Shown: piece by piece, positions 48,614-57,446 of the stretch
How the letters are laid out: every line of letters starts with the position of its first letter
Position numbering within the stretch: position 1 is the stretch's first letter
Source: Acinetobacter guillouiae CIP 63.46
GTDB lineage: Bacteria > Pseudomonadota > Gammaproteobacteria > Pseudomonadales > Moraxellaceae
DNA length: 64,000 nt
Assembly (NCBI RefSeq): GCF_000368145.1
Contig: NZ_KB849283.1
Span: forward strand, 2,258,324 to 2,322,323
Reading direction: 5' to 3'
The notes under the pieces: model-generated
Database searches by the model: none
Seen by the model: only the letters and a program-made list of their open reading frames with translations
Told to the model about the DNA's origin: nothing
Position numbers and translations under genes: made by a program

Positions 48614-49813
48614 TTATTCTTGATCTAAATTCGTTACATAATTTCGTTCAACTTCTGCAATCTGATTTTGCAAAGCCAACCACAGATCAAATCGAGCGAG
48701 ATGTTTGTCTAACCAAACTTGTTTAATGCTATTAAATTCCAATAATGAAATTTTTCCTGCCTGATAACCCATTTCTGCAATGCGTAAACTTTCTTTTGTT
48801 GCAGGTAAAACAGATTGGTCATATTGCTTGATTGCATCAATCAAACTGGATACCTCAATAGATTTGTTATCCAATTCAATCTTTGAATTTCGATTGATTA
48901 ATTCTGAACGAGTTTCAGCATTGGTTTGCTGTGCTTGAGCGAGTGCAATATTTCCACTGTTGCGATTGAATATCGAAAGCGGAATAGAAGTGGAAACCAA
49001 AAAAACTTTGTCATCTGTTTCTTGATAATTACGTACACCAACGCCAAGCGTGATATCAGGAACCGCTTCTTTTCTTGCTAATTCAAATTGAGTTTTTGCC
49101 TGCTGCTTTTTTAGTAAAGCCTGCTTTTCAGATAAGCTAACCTTGTCAGTGAAGTTAATCGTTAAAGGAACATCTATAGCATTGGCTGGCAAATCAAAAG
49201 CAAATTTTGAACAGAGATTTTTCTGAAACTGAACCTTTTTCAGCTCATTTTGATAACGTAACTTGGACTCAGCAGATAAAGCTGAATTAAGCTGAACATC
49301 AGATGGAATCACACGTCCATACTTTAGCTTTTCATTTAGAACTGTTGCTTGTCTTGCACTCAGCTTGCTCTCTGCAGCATAAATTTCTGCTCGCTGAGCA
49401 GCTGCATACCAATTAGACATACAGATTCGAAAATCAGCTTTTAACTCTGCTTGTCGTTGAGTAATCTCAAATTGGTTATTATTTCCTTGCAAACCTGCCA
49501 ATTGCTTACGCAAAGCGAGTTTATTATTCAACGGAATTTCTTGGGACAAACCCATGAATGCAGTTGGGCCATCCAAATCTTTCAGCTTAGAATTACCCAA
49601 ATTATCCAATTCGACATTGAAAGTTGGATTGTTCATCCGACCAGCATATTTTTGATTTACATCATAAGCTTGCTGAGATTGCTGCAAACTTTTTAGAACT
49701 GAATCATTTGCAATAGCTTGCTGCTGTAACTGTGCATAATTTGTTCCTGCTAATAACTGAGGAGCAATGATGACTAAGCCACAGGCGAAAATTACCTGAC
49801 TTTTTTTAGACAT
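48614..49813 (-). CDS. czcC: CzcC-type outer-membrane factor (TolC family)
   Basis: This 399-residue protein has a signal peptide (SQVIFACGLVIIAPQLLAG) and the two long coiled-coil repeats of TolC-like channels, with NPTFNVELDNLGNSKL early and PDITLGVGVRNYQETDDKVFLVSTSIPLSIFNRN-type sequence midway. It is the first structural gene of the operon after the small membrane protein at 49859. Confidence 0.9.
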   Translation of the reverse strand: MSKKSQVIFACGLVIIAPQLLAGTNYAQLQQQAIANDSVLKSLQQSQQAYDVNQKYAGRMNNPTFNVELDNLGNSKLKDLDGPTAFMGLSQEIPLNNKLALRKQLAGLQGNNNQFEITQRQAELKADFRICMSNWYAAAQRAEIYAAESKLSARQATVLNEKLKYGRVIPSDVQLNSALSAESKLRYQNELKKVQFQKNLCSKFAFDLPANAIDVPLTINFTDKVSLSEKQALLKKQQAKTQFELARKEAVPDITLGVGVRNYQETDDKVFLVSTSIPLSIFNRNSGNIALAQAQQTNAETRSELINRNSKIELDNKSIEVSSLIDAIKQYDQSVLPATKESLRIAEMGYQAGKISLLEFNSIKQVWLDKHLARFDLWLALQNQIAEVERNYVTNLDQE

Positions 49814-49858
49814 GACTATACCTATACAAAAAATGAAAAATATTTTTGTATAGTTAAA

Positions 49859-50308
49859 TCAATCCCTTAGAACAATGAGAGTTTTGGTAAATGCGTAGGT
49901 ATTACAAAGAAAGGGAATCCTTTTCCTAAGCTTAAAAGAACGAATTGGGCGTTCAAATAAACCTAAAAATAAGAGGATTAAAGGTAAAGCAAAACTAAGG
50001 AAAAAGACTGGATCAATTGAGAAATGATCATCAGCTTGAATTGGTTTTACTGAATGATGAAATGCGGGTTCATCATAACTTGTCCAGTTATGATTTTTTT
50101 TATCTTGATCTGCTGTATTCAGAACTTCATCATGATGAACTAATGACCATTGGCTAGAATCTTCTGTTTCTACAGAAATACTCAGTTCATGATGATGATC
50201 TAGATTTTTTGCTATTACAGGCGCCCACGTATAAATCCCCGTCGTTGTTATAGCAAACAAAAACAGGACTGATACGAGAATAAGCTTAAAAAACTTATTA
50301 GCCAACAT
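49859..50308 (-). CDS. Small membrane protein leading the RND operon (CzcI-like)
   Basis: This 149-residue protein has an N-terminal helix, a periplasmic loop rich in His and Asp (LDHHHELSISVE, LVHHDEVLN), and a second helix (FFLSFALPLILLFLGLF) followed by a basic tail. Position and composition match small CzcI/CnrX-type periplasmic proteins, but the sequence is not assignable. No sigma factor or two-component genes are next to it. Confidence 0.6.
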   Translation of the reverse strand: MLANKFFKLILVSVLFLFAITTTGIYTWAPVIAKNLDHHHELSISVETEDSSQWSLVHHDEVLNTADQDKKNHNWTSYDEPAFHHSVKPIQADDHFSIDPVFFLSFALPLILLFLGLFERPIRSFKLRKRIPFLCNTYAFTKTLIVLRD

Positions 50309-50617
50309 AGCAAGTCAGATCAAAATGAAACGTGAAAAGAATACTGAATAGCTTCTAGGAAGTAAATCCTATATGAAAATATATCTCAAATTTACAAGCT
50401 ATCTCTTTATCAATGGATAGCTTATGGGAAATGAAGCTTTATTTAGTTATTTTCTGGAACTGTACTAAAAGGATTTAAGCTGTACCTAGTTTGAGCTAGT
50501 ACAAAGTAAGCTTACTTATCTTAGAGGTGGTGGCAATTGAACTCATCCAAAATCTCCAATGAAATCTAGTCATTAAATGTGTGATTCATAGACATCATTT
50601 CAATATAATTGGTGTCT
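50309..50617. promoter_or_regulatory. Upstream region of the RND operon
   Basis: A 309-bp non-coding gap between the divergent RND operon and a transposase remnant. It contains AAGTAAGCTTACTT (50504-50517), a perfect 14-bp palindrome, 196 bp upstream of the first start codon. It also has TTCATAGACA...TGTCTATGAA, an inverted repeat (about 50587-50625) overlapping the transposase start. No regulator gene is adjacent. Confidence 0.5.
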
Positions 50618-50920
50618 ATGAACAGAGAAATTCAACAAAGACTCGTATGGGTTAAATTATTTGAAGAGACCAATGATGCTGGCCTAGTCTGTCGGAGATG
50701 TGGCATTTCTAGACCAACATTACGCAAGTGGTGGAAACGATATTCTGAGCAAGGTATTGATGGATTAAGTAGTCAGAGTAAACGCCCATTAAAATCTCCA
50801 AATACTAAAATCAATGCTGAGCTAGAGGCCTTAATATTGGAAATGCGCTCGGCTAAAATCTGGGTGCTCGACGTTTGCAAACAGAATTGATGAGAAGGAT
50901 AATCTGCGCAATGTAGAGCA
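50618..50920 (+). pseudogene. Broken transposase, N-terminal fragment (IS481-like)
   Basis: It begins MNREIQQRLVWVKLFEETND and has the HTH CRRCGISRPTLRKWWKRY, the typical N-terminus of DDE transposases of the IS481 type. Near 50850 a one-base shift changes the frame: the following bases in another frame give NLGARRLQTELMRR, the expected continuation. The catalytic DDE domain is absent because the sequence passes into the right copy of the 628-bp repeat at about 50895. Confidence 0.8.
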
Positions 50921-51522
50921 TCAAGCAAGTGCAGGACTCTGATATAAATTTTCAGCGTCGTACAGGTGCTCCATCAAACCATTTAAAACCTTTGGGGTAG
51001 ATGCAGATTCTATTCGCAAGTCCATGCCTTCCTGTTTGATTTTCAGGCATGCTATTTAATGCACTCAGCGGACATTGGACGTCTTCTTGAATAATTCGAT
51101 CAATCCGAAACATCTGTTCAGCATCAACCACACTATTTTGATCTGTCAGACTAAGGCAACTGCAGGTACCCATATAATTCGTGACCTGGGCCCAGCAACG
51201 CTCTATGACACTGCAATAAAATAATGGATCAGCATAGAGTGATCGGTTAAAGCTCAGATAAAAGTGGATCACATACCGCTGCTGAACATCATCCCGTACA
51301 ATTTGATAAAAGCGGTAAATGGCTTGTGTTCTATACCAATACTCAGCTGCTAGACTTTTTTGGAAATTTGATAAAAATCGCTCTAACTGTCGCAAATCGA
51401 TAATTTCATTTCCACCGTCATTTAGACTTAGTTCCAGTTTTAAATCCGCTGCATCAGGATAGATCTGGCTTGTATTACGGTAGGATTCTCTCAACTTTTC
51501 AATCCGCTTTTCGTAGCACTCA
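50895..51522 (+). repeat. Direct repeat, right copy (628 bp)
   Basis: It has the same orientation as the left copy at 35276-35903, with a constant offset of 15619. Both begin AAGGATAATCTGC. Here the repeat is part of a complete gene, so this copy is the parental form. Confidence 0.88.
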
Positions 51523-51914
51523 TTCAGCTTATGCATTTCTTCAGTTAAGCTGGTGCTTTCAAACAGCACTCTCAGCCGCTTTACGATCTTATCGATATAA
51601 AAACCAGCGCTTCTTTGCGCCGTGACCTCAAAGAACCGAATCTGCTCTTCCTGTAATACACTGCAGTAAGCCTGAAAGAACTTGTCTGCCCAAAAGGAAA
51701 AAGACAAATGCTCATGAATGCCAACAGCCATCATCCTGCGCCATGCTGAAAAATAACCAGACAGTTTCCGCTTGAACTCCTGATCTATATTTTTTTGATG
51801 AGCATCGTAATCAGTACCTTCTGGAATTGGAGCAAAGCGAATCGTTTGGTAATGCTCTAAAACGTCTTGTTCTAATCGGGGTGCTGTAACAAACTCCAAC
51901 TCTGAATGGCTCAT
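50952..51914 (-). CDS. Conserved island protein, unknown (replication-module neighbour)
   Basis: This 320-residue soluble protein starts MSHSELEFVTAPRLEQDVLEHYQ and has a helical N-terminus and a C-terminal domain with RYVIHFYLSFNRSLY and PKGFKWFDGAPVRR. No known domain was recognised. It lies 42 bp downstream of the YagK/YfjJ-type gene, so the two are probably co-transcribed. The second half is duplicated at 35333. Confidence 0.7.
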   Translation of the reverse strand: MSHSELEFVTAPRLEQDVLEHYQTIRFAPIPEGTDYDAHQKNIDQEFKRKLSGYFSAWRRMMAVGIHEHLSFSFWADKFFQAYCSVLQEEQIRFFEVTAQRSAGFYIDKIVKRLRVLFESTSLTEEMHKLNECYEKRIEKLRESYRNTSQIYPDAADLKLELSLNDGGNEIIDLRQLERFLSNFQKSLAAEYWYRTQAIYRFYQIVRDDVQQRYVIHFYLSFNRSLYADPLFYCSVIERCWAQVTNYMGTCSCLSLTDQNSVVDAEQMFRIDRIIQEDVQCPLSALNSMPENQTGRHGLANRICIYPKGFKWFDGAPVRR

Positions 51915-51956
51915 GTATTGTCCTATGAATCAATTGATTTCATAGAACTGGCATGT

Positions 51957-52958
51957 TCATAATTTTTTAAACCAAATCTCCTCTTCCAGCTTTGCTAAAG
52001 CGGTCTGCGCATCCCATTCTTTGATTCTTCTATTTTCTTCTGTATCAGGTATTGGGCGACCATGATGCTGATAATCCCCCTTATAAAACGTTTTACGCCC
52101 TCGTGGTTTAACCAATAACGACTGCTCGTATTTATCAGGGTCACTGAGATAAGCAACTGCACCCAAAGCATTGTTGCCTTGTTCGGGTGTCGTTCGACGA
52201 ATATCTCCAATACCTAAACGACCTTGCTTCTCGTAGTTCTCTTTATTCGCTGTCGTGTTGATGTTCCGCCCAAAACCCTTATCGAATGTGATTTCCTTCC
52301 ACTTATCGATCACTCCCTCAGCAATTTTATAATCACTCTTATGCTTCGATCTATTAATCACCAATGTTAAATGAGCATGAAAGCCTTTGGTTATACCCTG
52401 CTCCAGTGCGATCGCATAGGTCAAAAGTGCATCAAAATATCCATTCTTATCAGTGATCAAATCACGTAGTTTTCCGATATGCTGATAGAAGTCATTTACA
52501 GTAATTTCACTCATGCTGTCCTTGCTATAGCTCAAATCCACTCTGATCACTAGAACCGAATAATACCCCTTAATTGCACCTTCGAACTCCTCAAGTAATG
52601 CCACTCGATTCAATTCTTTCCGCCTCGCAAAGCTTTTGATCTCATCACGTATCAGCCCTCGATGCGCATGTAATATCCGTCTTAATGCCTTAATTTCCCC
52701 TATTGAAAGCCCTGTCAGATATTCAGCAAAGCTAAGCATGCCACGTTGGCTATTGACGTATTCAGTGACTGCAATAAATGCCCGAATCGATGCTGCATAC
52801 TCAAGCCCTTCTTGTTTAAACGCTTCAAATGCACACCATAAGCGTTCGAGATTGAAAATGAACGCTTCATTCGGCATATCAAAATTAAGACATACATCCA
52901 CAAAGGTATGAATGGCATACATCACCCCTGCCTGATGATCTAAATCGGATTGCAACAC
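51957..52958 (-). CDS. YagK/YfjJ (inovirus Gp2-type) replication-like protein
   Basis: This 333-residue protein contains GITKGFHAHLTLVINRSKHKSDYK, where HAH resembles the HUH metal motif of rolling-circle Rep proteins, then GRNINTTANKENYEKQGRLG and a late ALGAVAYLSDPDKYEQ. This is the pattern of YagK/YfjJ C-terminal domain proteins of inovirus-like and satellite elements. The start is GTG with AGGAAG upstream. An 11-bp dyad lies 10 bp beyond the start, in the right place for an operator or origin. Confidence 0.78.
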   Translation of the reverse strand: MLQSDLDHQAGVMYAIHTFVDVCLNFDMPNEAFIFNLERLWCAFEAFKQEGLEYAASIRAFIAVTEYVNSQRGMLSFAEYLTGLSIGEIKALRRILHAHRGLIRDEIKSFARRKELNRVALLEEFEGAIKGYYSVLVIRVDLSYSKDSMSEITVNDFYQHIGKLRDLITDKNGYFDALLTYAIALEQGITKGFHAHLTLVINRSKHKSDYKIAEGVIDKWKEITFDKGFGRNINTTANKENYEKQGRLGIGDIRRTTPEQGNNALGAVAYLSDPDKYEQSLLVKPRGRKTFYKGDYQHHGRPIPDTEENRRIKEWDAQTALAKLEEEIWFKKL

Positions 52959-53413
52959 GTTGAACTTCCTTAACTATGATTAACGTCATAGTTAAGCAAT
53001 CGACTTATTTTTTTAAATAGTGTTTTTATCTAGAGTAAGAACAAGTCATCCACTATTCGCATATATCGAATAGTGCTCTCATCCTGCATGGCTATACTCA
53101 ATAGCATCGTCCACATTGGGATATCTATTCAGCTTGTATGACATATCAAACTGTTCTTATAGGTATGAGTAATAGTGATTGTATTGATATATCGAGTATT
53201 TATAGTTCTATACGCTACAGTCATTAATCTATTATTAGTATTAATCTATATATTAATAATAGATAAAACCGTCTTAGCGTAAAAGCAATAACCATAGCCC
53301 AGCCGATCAGTAGGATTTCTAGACCTTCGGCTAAGCTCGGCTTTTTATATATTTTAGCGTTACGATAGTTAAGTCAGAAAAATGGTTTTTCAAAAAAAAC
53401 TTAGCGCAAAAAA
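52959..53413. other. Repeat-rich intergenic region, candidate origin
   Basis: No gene was found. Perfect dyads: CTTAACTATGA/TCATAGTTAAG (52969-52996), CACTATTCG/CGAATAGTG (53051-53075) and ATCTATTATTA/TAATAATAGAT (53227-53264). ATAGTTAAG recurs at 53365, TTAGCG at 53274, 53354 and 53401, and ACTATTCG at 53413. The stretch lies between two replication-like genes. A GC-rich hairpin with a T run is near 53297-53346 (plus strand). Confidence 0.55.
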
Positions 53414-55273
53414 CTATTCGAATAATGACAAACAGTGATGATGCAGCAGTCCGTAATCTTTAAGTTCTGCCAGTGTTGGTGAAGTTTCTGTTATTTGCTG
53501 TGTAGGAAAATCAAAGCGAGTTCCATCCTGAAAGGGTTCTTGAAACGCCAATTCACTTAAGAAATACCTGTTAGTTTCCGCATGCTGATCAGGGACAAAG
53601 CAACAGCTGTATGTATTCTGTATAAATGACCGAGGTAAAATCCTAAAAGGCGTCACTATTTCAGTTGCATTTACCAACACCCTTTCCAAACTACTTTTAG
53701 TTGCACTGAGCTTTTGGTCAATATCAGAATGTTTCCGCATACATTGCTGAAAAAAATAAATTTGGTTATATGCAATTAGATCCATAAGGGCCATTAAAAA
53801 CTGATGAATTCTGGACTGCTCAGCATTTAACTTGAAGGTGATCATTGATTCAATTTTATCAGACTCATTTTTTAGCGTCATATCCTCTTTGATTGTTTTG
53901 ATTTGAGTCGCTTGCAATGAATACGGATAGAGAAAGTCTGTGCACCCTAAACGCTCAAAGCTTTCATCATCGATTACTACTGGGTTAGCTTCTTTCAGCA
54001 TTTTAAAAAGCGATTTATTCTGACTGTATATCTGGCAGCACCACTGTTCAAGCAAGCTTTGAAAAAGACCTAAGCGGTTGTTCATCCCGCTGAGTTTAGT
54101 ATGCTGGATAGATGCTAAATGACCCAAAACCGCCTCATCCTTCAAAATATTTTCATGCGGCTTTAAATAAAACGTCGCTGATAATGGGTTCTCTGGATGT
54201 AACCGCTTTAGCTCGACATAATGATCATATAACTTCATTATTTCCTGCTGTTGTAACACAACATAATTTGCATAACCTACAGCATCACGAGACCGAAGAA
54301 TAAACGGTTTCATCCAGCACAAAGGATCATGTAACAAATAATAGTTTTTGCAATTCAACACCTTCAAGCCAACATCTGAATCTTCACTTTTAGTGTTTGA
54401 CAACAAGTCGCTCTTTAGATTTAGCATAGTAAAAATAGAGGCCACTTTCTGAACTTCAAAAACATGCGGCTGGGGGTACTTCAAAATATAAAATTTGCCG
54501 TAGATCGCAGCATCCCCCCAAAACCTATGCGAAAGGTTTAAAGCGTATATTGGAGACTCTGTTTGAATAAAACTATTTCGAATTGCGCCATCCGCTTGGC
54601 AGCGGATAAATCCGTTTTTTTTAAGCTGCTGTATAGCGCGATAAATAGATTGTTTGCTTAAACCCGTGGCTCGCTCAATTTCAACAATTCCACACCCTAT
54701 AACAATCCCAAATGAATCTGCACTGTAAAGCAATCGCAATAAAACAAGATAACTTCGATAATCAAGATTGCAATCGGTCTCTATTTTTTTAGGTAAATTG
54801 CTGATGCTTATCCCATCACTTTTTATAAATAGAATTGAAATAAAATTTAATAAAGGAAATTTCTTGTACATGCTTTTAGTACTATTTACCATCCAGCTAG
54901 CCGGCATTATTAAATCAACACCAATATAATCGAGATTAAGGCGTAAGTGACGAACACGAGCCCTCTTCCCCGTTTCGGGAAAATCTATTTTTAAAATCCC
55001 CTGCTGCTCCAACTCATTAAGTACATCACGTAATCTTTTAATCTGTATGCCTGTGACTTTTGCCAATTGGGCAAGCGGCAATGATGTACTCTCTACCCCA
55101 AAATTTCTAATAAAAGTGATTAGAGCCCAAACAGCTTTGGCTGAAAGCTCCCCATCTATTCTCTGATAGAAAGCTAAAAACAGGCTCAAGAAATCATGCT
55201 CAGAAAGCTTCTCATCCACAATAAAAATCTCCACTTCATCAATCCATACCCCATGCAGAGATATCATACACAA
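53414..55273 (-). CDS. Two-winged-helix island protein, possible replication initiator
   Basis: This 619-residue protein has two helix-turn-helix regions: LPLAQLAKVTGIQIKRLRDVLNELEQQGILKID near residue 85 and EIERATGLSKQSIYRAIQQLKKNGFIRCQ near residue 205. The rest has no recognised motif. The paired winged-helix layout is like RepA/RepB initiators, but identity is not established. A GTG at codon 19 (VDEKLSEHDF) with GGAG upstream is an alternative start. It is divergent from the next gene across a repeat-bearing 124 bp. Confidence 0.65.
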   Translation of the reverse strand: MCMISLHGVWIDEVEIFIVDEKLSEHDFLSLFLAFYQRIDGELSAKAVWALITFIRNFGVESTSLPLAQLAKVTGIQIKRLRDVLNELEQQGILKIDFPETGKRARVRHLRLNLDYIGVDLIMPASWMVNSTKSMYKKFPLLNFISILFIKSDGISISNLPKKIETDCNLDYRSYLVLLRLLYSADSFGIVIGCGIVEIERATGLSKQSIYRAIQQLKKNGFIRCQADGAIRNSFIQTESPIYALNLSHRFWGDAAIYGKFYILKYPQPHVFEVQKVASIFTMLNLKSDLLSNTKSEDSDVGLKVLNCKNYYLLHDPLCWMKPFILRSRDAVGYANYVVLQQQEIMKLYDHYVELKRLHPENPLSATFYLKPHENILKDEAVLGHLASIQHTKLSGMNNRLGLFQSLLEQWCCQIYSQNKSLFKMLKEANPVVIDDESFERLGCTDFLYPYSLQATQIKTIKEDMTLKNESDKIESMITFKLNAEQSRIHQFLMALMDLIAYNQIYFFQQCMRKHSDIDQKLSATKSSLERVLVNATEIVTPFRILPRSFIQNTYSCCFVPDQHAETNRYFLSELAFQEPFQDGTRFDFPTQQITETSPTLAELKDYGLLHHHCLSLFE

Positions 55274-55314
55274 ATTAAGATAGGCACAAAATGATAATTA
55301 AAAATATAATAATC

Positions 55315-55373
55315 AACATTTAATATTTAATTAACATTTACTTAATGTTTATTTATTGATATATAAACATTTA
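55315..55373. promoter_or_regulatory. AACATTTA repeats between divergent genes
   Basis: AACATTTA occurs at 55315, 55333 and 55366, with an inverted AATGTT at 55344, in a very AT-rich divergent promoter region. The spacing (18 and 33 bp) is compatible with a repressor or iteron array. Confidence 0.4.
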
Positions 55374-55397
55374 TTTAATATCTATGAAAAATATAAA

Positions 55398-56339
55398 ATG
55401 ACACGACCACATTTAACTTTAGAGAAATGGTTATCTACTGAGACAGATCTAAAAAAAATATTCTTAGAGCAGGAAATTTTACTAAGACCAAATGAAATCA
55501 ATAAGCGAGTTAAATCAGGTGAAAAGGAAATTTTTTATTCTATAAATCACCCACAGATTAAACCCAATGAAAATTCAGCAATATCTCCTCAGCATAACCA
55601 ATATAATTCGACTGATATAAGCGAACTATTCACCAACCCACTTAAATTTTCAGTTGATAATTTCATTTGTAAAACAAATAATGAACACTTTGAAATTTTA
55701 AAAAAGAGATACCGTATATTTAAATATAACTACACAAATAAAAAAGATAAACGTATCAATAAACAAATCACACTGGATCAAAAGACATTAAAAGAACTAG
55801 AGAGAATCACAGAGAAGTACAAATTAAAAAGCCTGCAAAACTGCTTAGACTTTTTAATTGATCAACATAATTTTAAATTAACAGAAAAGGATAAAGTAAT
55901 ATCAAAGCTTCAAAAATCACTCATCGAAAACAATGATTCCCAATTAAAACAAGAGCTGAAATTAAAGGATGAAGAAATTAATCAACTTAAAACAGAGCTT
56001 GGGCAGCAAAAACATACCATTCAAGAAAACATGCGCTTATCAGCAAAAGAATTTGAGGACTACTTAATACAAACAGCTGTAAGCAAGACTATTGAATTGG
56101 AGAAAATTAAGGCTTTTTTGGGTGAAATTTCCGAAGAGGATCAGCAGACAATAAATGAAACTCTTGCACCCGAGGCTCTTAGCCAAATTGAAACCCAATT
56201 GAGAAATGAATGTGCTGAACAAAAACAATTTTTAACAATGAAAAATCAACCAAATACCAATATTGCTTTAGGGTTTGATCAACATAATCAATATAGTAAT
56301 ACCGTACAAAATGACGGTGAATTTCAGTCTAAGCCTTGA
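55398..56339 (+). CDS. Coiled-coil island protein, unknown
   Basis: This 313-residue protein (start MTRPHLTLEKWLS) is very lysine- and glutamate-rich. A basic segment RINKQITLDQKTLKELERITEKY near 130 looks DNA-binding, followed by a long coiled coil (about residues 160-230). The N-terminal RPHLTLEKW suggests a small HTH or ribbon-helix-helix domain but is not decisive. It is divergent from the 619-residue gene and could be a partition or replication accessory. No known family. Confidence 0.6.
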   Translation: MTRPHLTLEKWLSTETDLKKIFLEQEILLRPNEINKRVKSGEKEIFYSINHPQIKPNENSAISPQHNQYNSTDISELFTNPLKFSVDNFICKTNNEHFEILKKRYRIFKYNYTNKKDKRINKQITLDQKTLKELERITEKYKLKSLQNCLDFLIDQHNFKLTEKDKVISKLQKSLIENNDSQLKQELKLKDEEINQLKTELGQQKHTIQENMRLSAKEFEDYLIQTAVSKTIELEKIKAFLGEISEEDQQTINETLAPEALSQIETQLRNECAEQKQFLTMKNQPNTNIALGFDQHNQYSNTVQNDGEFQSKP

Positions 56340-56371
56340 GCGTATCAATTTACCACCCTGACTAAAAAGTA

Positions 56372-57259
56372 TTAAGTTTCACTGCAACATTGTATTATTT
56401 CGCGTATTAAATCAGGACGACGCCTTAAGTGATTTACCAGTACTTCATCACAGTATGCCGTATTAAACGGCAATTGCTTCTGCTGTGGAAAATATCGATC
56501 AGGGTATTGTAAAAATTGCTGCCATTTTTTATTTTCGTTTTGTAATTCTCTAATTTGATTTAAATAAGTGCGATCCTGAATTTTAAATGACACATCAAAA
56601 TCACCATCTTCACAGATTTCTTTCTTTTCATTGTTTTTTTTGGCTTCAGTTAAATCTAAAATTTTCTGTTTATTCGCCTCTAATCTGCTTTGAACCCACT
56701 GCAAATCAAACGCTCTAAACTTTATTTGCAGTGTGGGTAAAATCAGCTGTACAGCCTGCGAAGCATTTTTGAATCTGCCATTTTTCTGTGCATAACTAGT
56801 TAATTCTGAATAGAATATCTCAAGCTTTTTATGCAACAGCGGCGCATATCGTTTACGTACATTTAAAATTCCATTAATTCTACGCTTTAAACTCGGGTTA
56901 TAGGTGTAGACTTTCCCACTTTCATCTTCAACCAATTCTATGTATTTATTTAATATTTCTGAATATTTTTCATTAACCTGCTGCTGTCTATAGTCACTAA
57001 TTCCTGTTGTCACCGTACTCATTTGATCAAGTAAATTCAGTAAATCCTGTACCGTATACATTTCCCCTAAAAACTGCATTTGCTGGCACTCTACCATCAG
57101 TTCAACCAACAATTTGCGTTCTGACGCGTCAAACTCAGTCTTTGGGTCAGGATCACTCATTATTTTATGTTCTCTTAAAAAGCGTCCAGCATGATCCAAA
57201 AAGCAATTCAGAATTTCGACCTTCAGTTGCTCAAAATCAAAAAGAGTGCAATTTTTCAT
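56372..57259 (-). CDS. Helical island protein, unknown
   Basis: This 295-residue soluble protein begins MKNCTLFDFEQLKVEILNCFLDHAG and is almost entirely charged helix. It ends with LPFNTAYCDEVLVNHLRRRPDLIREIIQ. It has no membrane segment and no catalytic motif. It converges on the 55398 gene with 32 bp between stops and is divergent from the PrtN-like gene. No function is proposed. Confidence 0.6.
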   Translation of the reverse strand: MKNCTLFDFEQLKVEILNCFLDHAGRFLREHKIMSDPDPKTEFDASERKLLVELMVECQQMQFLGEMYTVQDLLNLLDQMSTVTTGISDYRQQQVNEKYSEILNKYIELVEDESGKVYTYNPSLKRRINGILNVRKRYAPLLHKKLEIFYSELTSYAQKNGRFKNASQAVQLILPTLQIKFRAFDLQWVQSRLEANKQKILDLTEAKKNNEKKEICEDGDFDVSFKIQDRTYLNQIRELQNENKKWQQFLQYPDRYFPQQKQLPFNTAYCDEVLVNHLRRRPDLIREIIQCCSET

Positions 57260-57446
57260 TTTCAGTTCTAAATAATATTTTTCAGTATCTTATATCAACA
57301 TTCTAGTAAAATATTATTTTTAATTATTAGGATTACATAAAAATCTATGTAAAAAAAATAGGATGAAGGCATCGAGATGGTTAACCTTCAGTCAAAAGGT
57401 ATCCCATTTGAATTTAAAACTGTTCTGGTATGGAGTACCTGAATTC

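Noticed and set aside
57363-57446. Upstream extension of the PrtN-like protein
   Set aside because: The extra 28 residues do not fit the family and ATG 57447 starts the conserved region.
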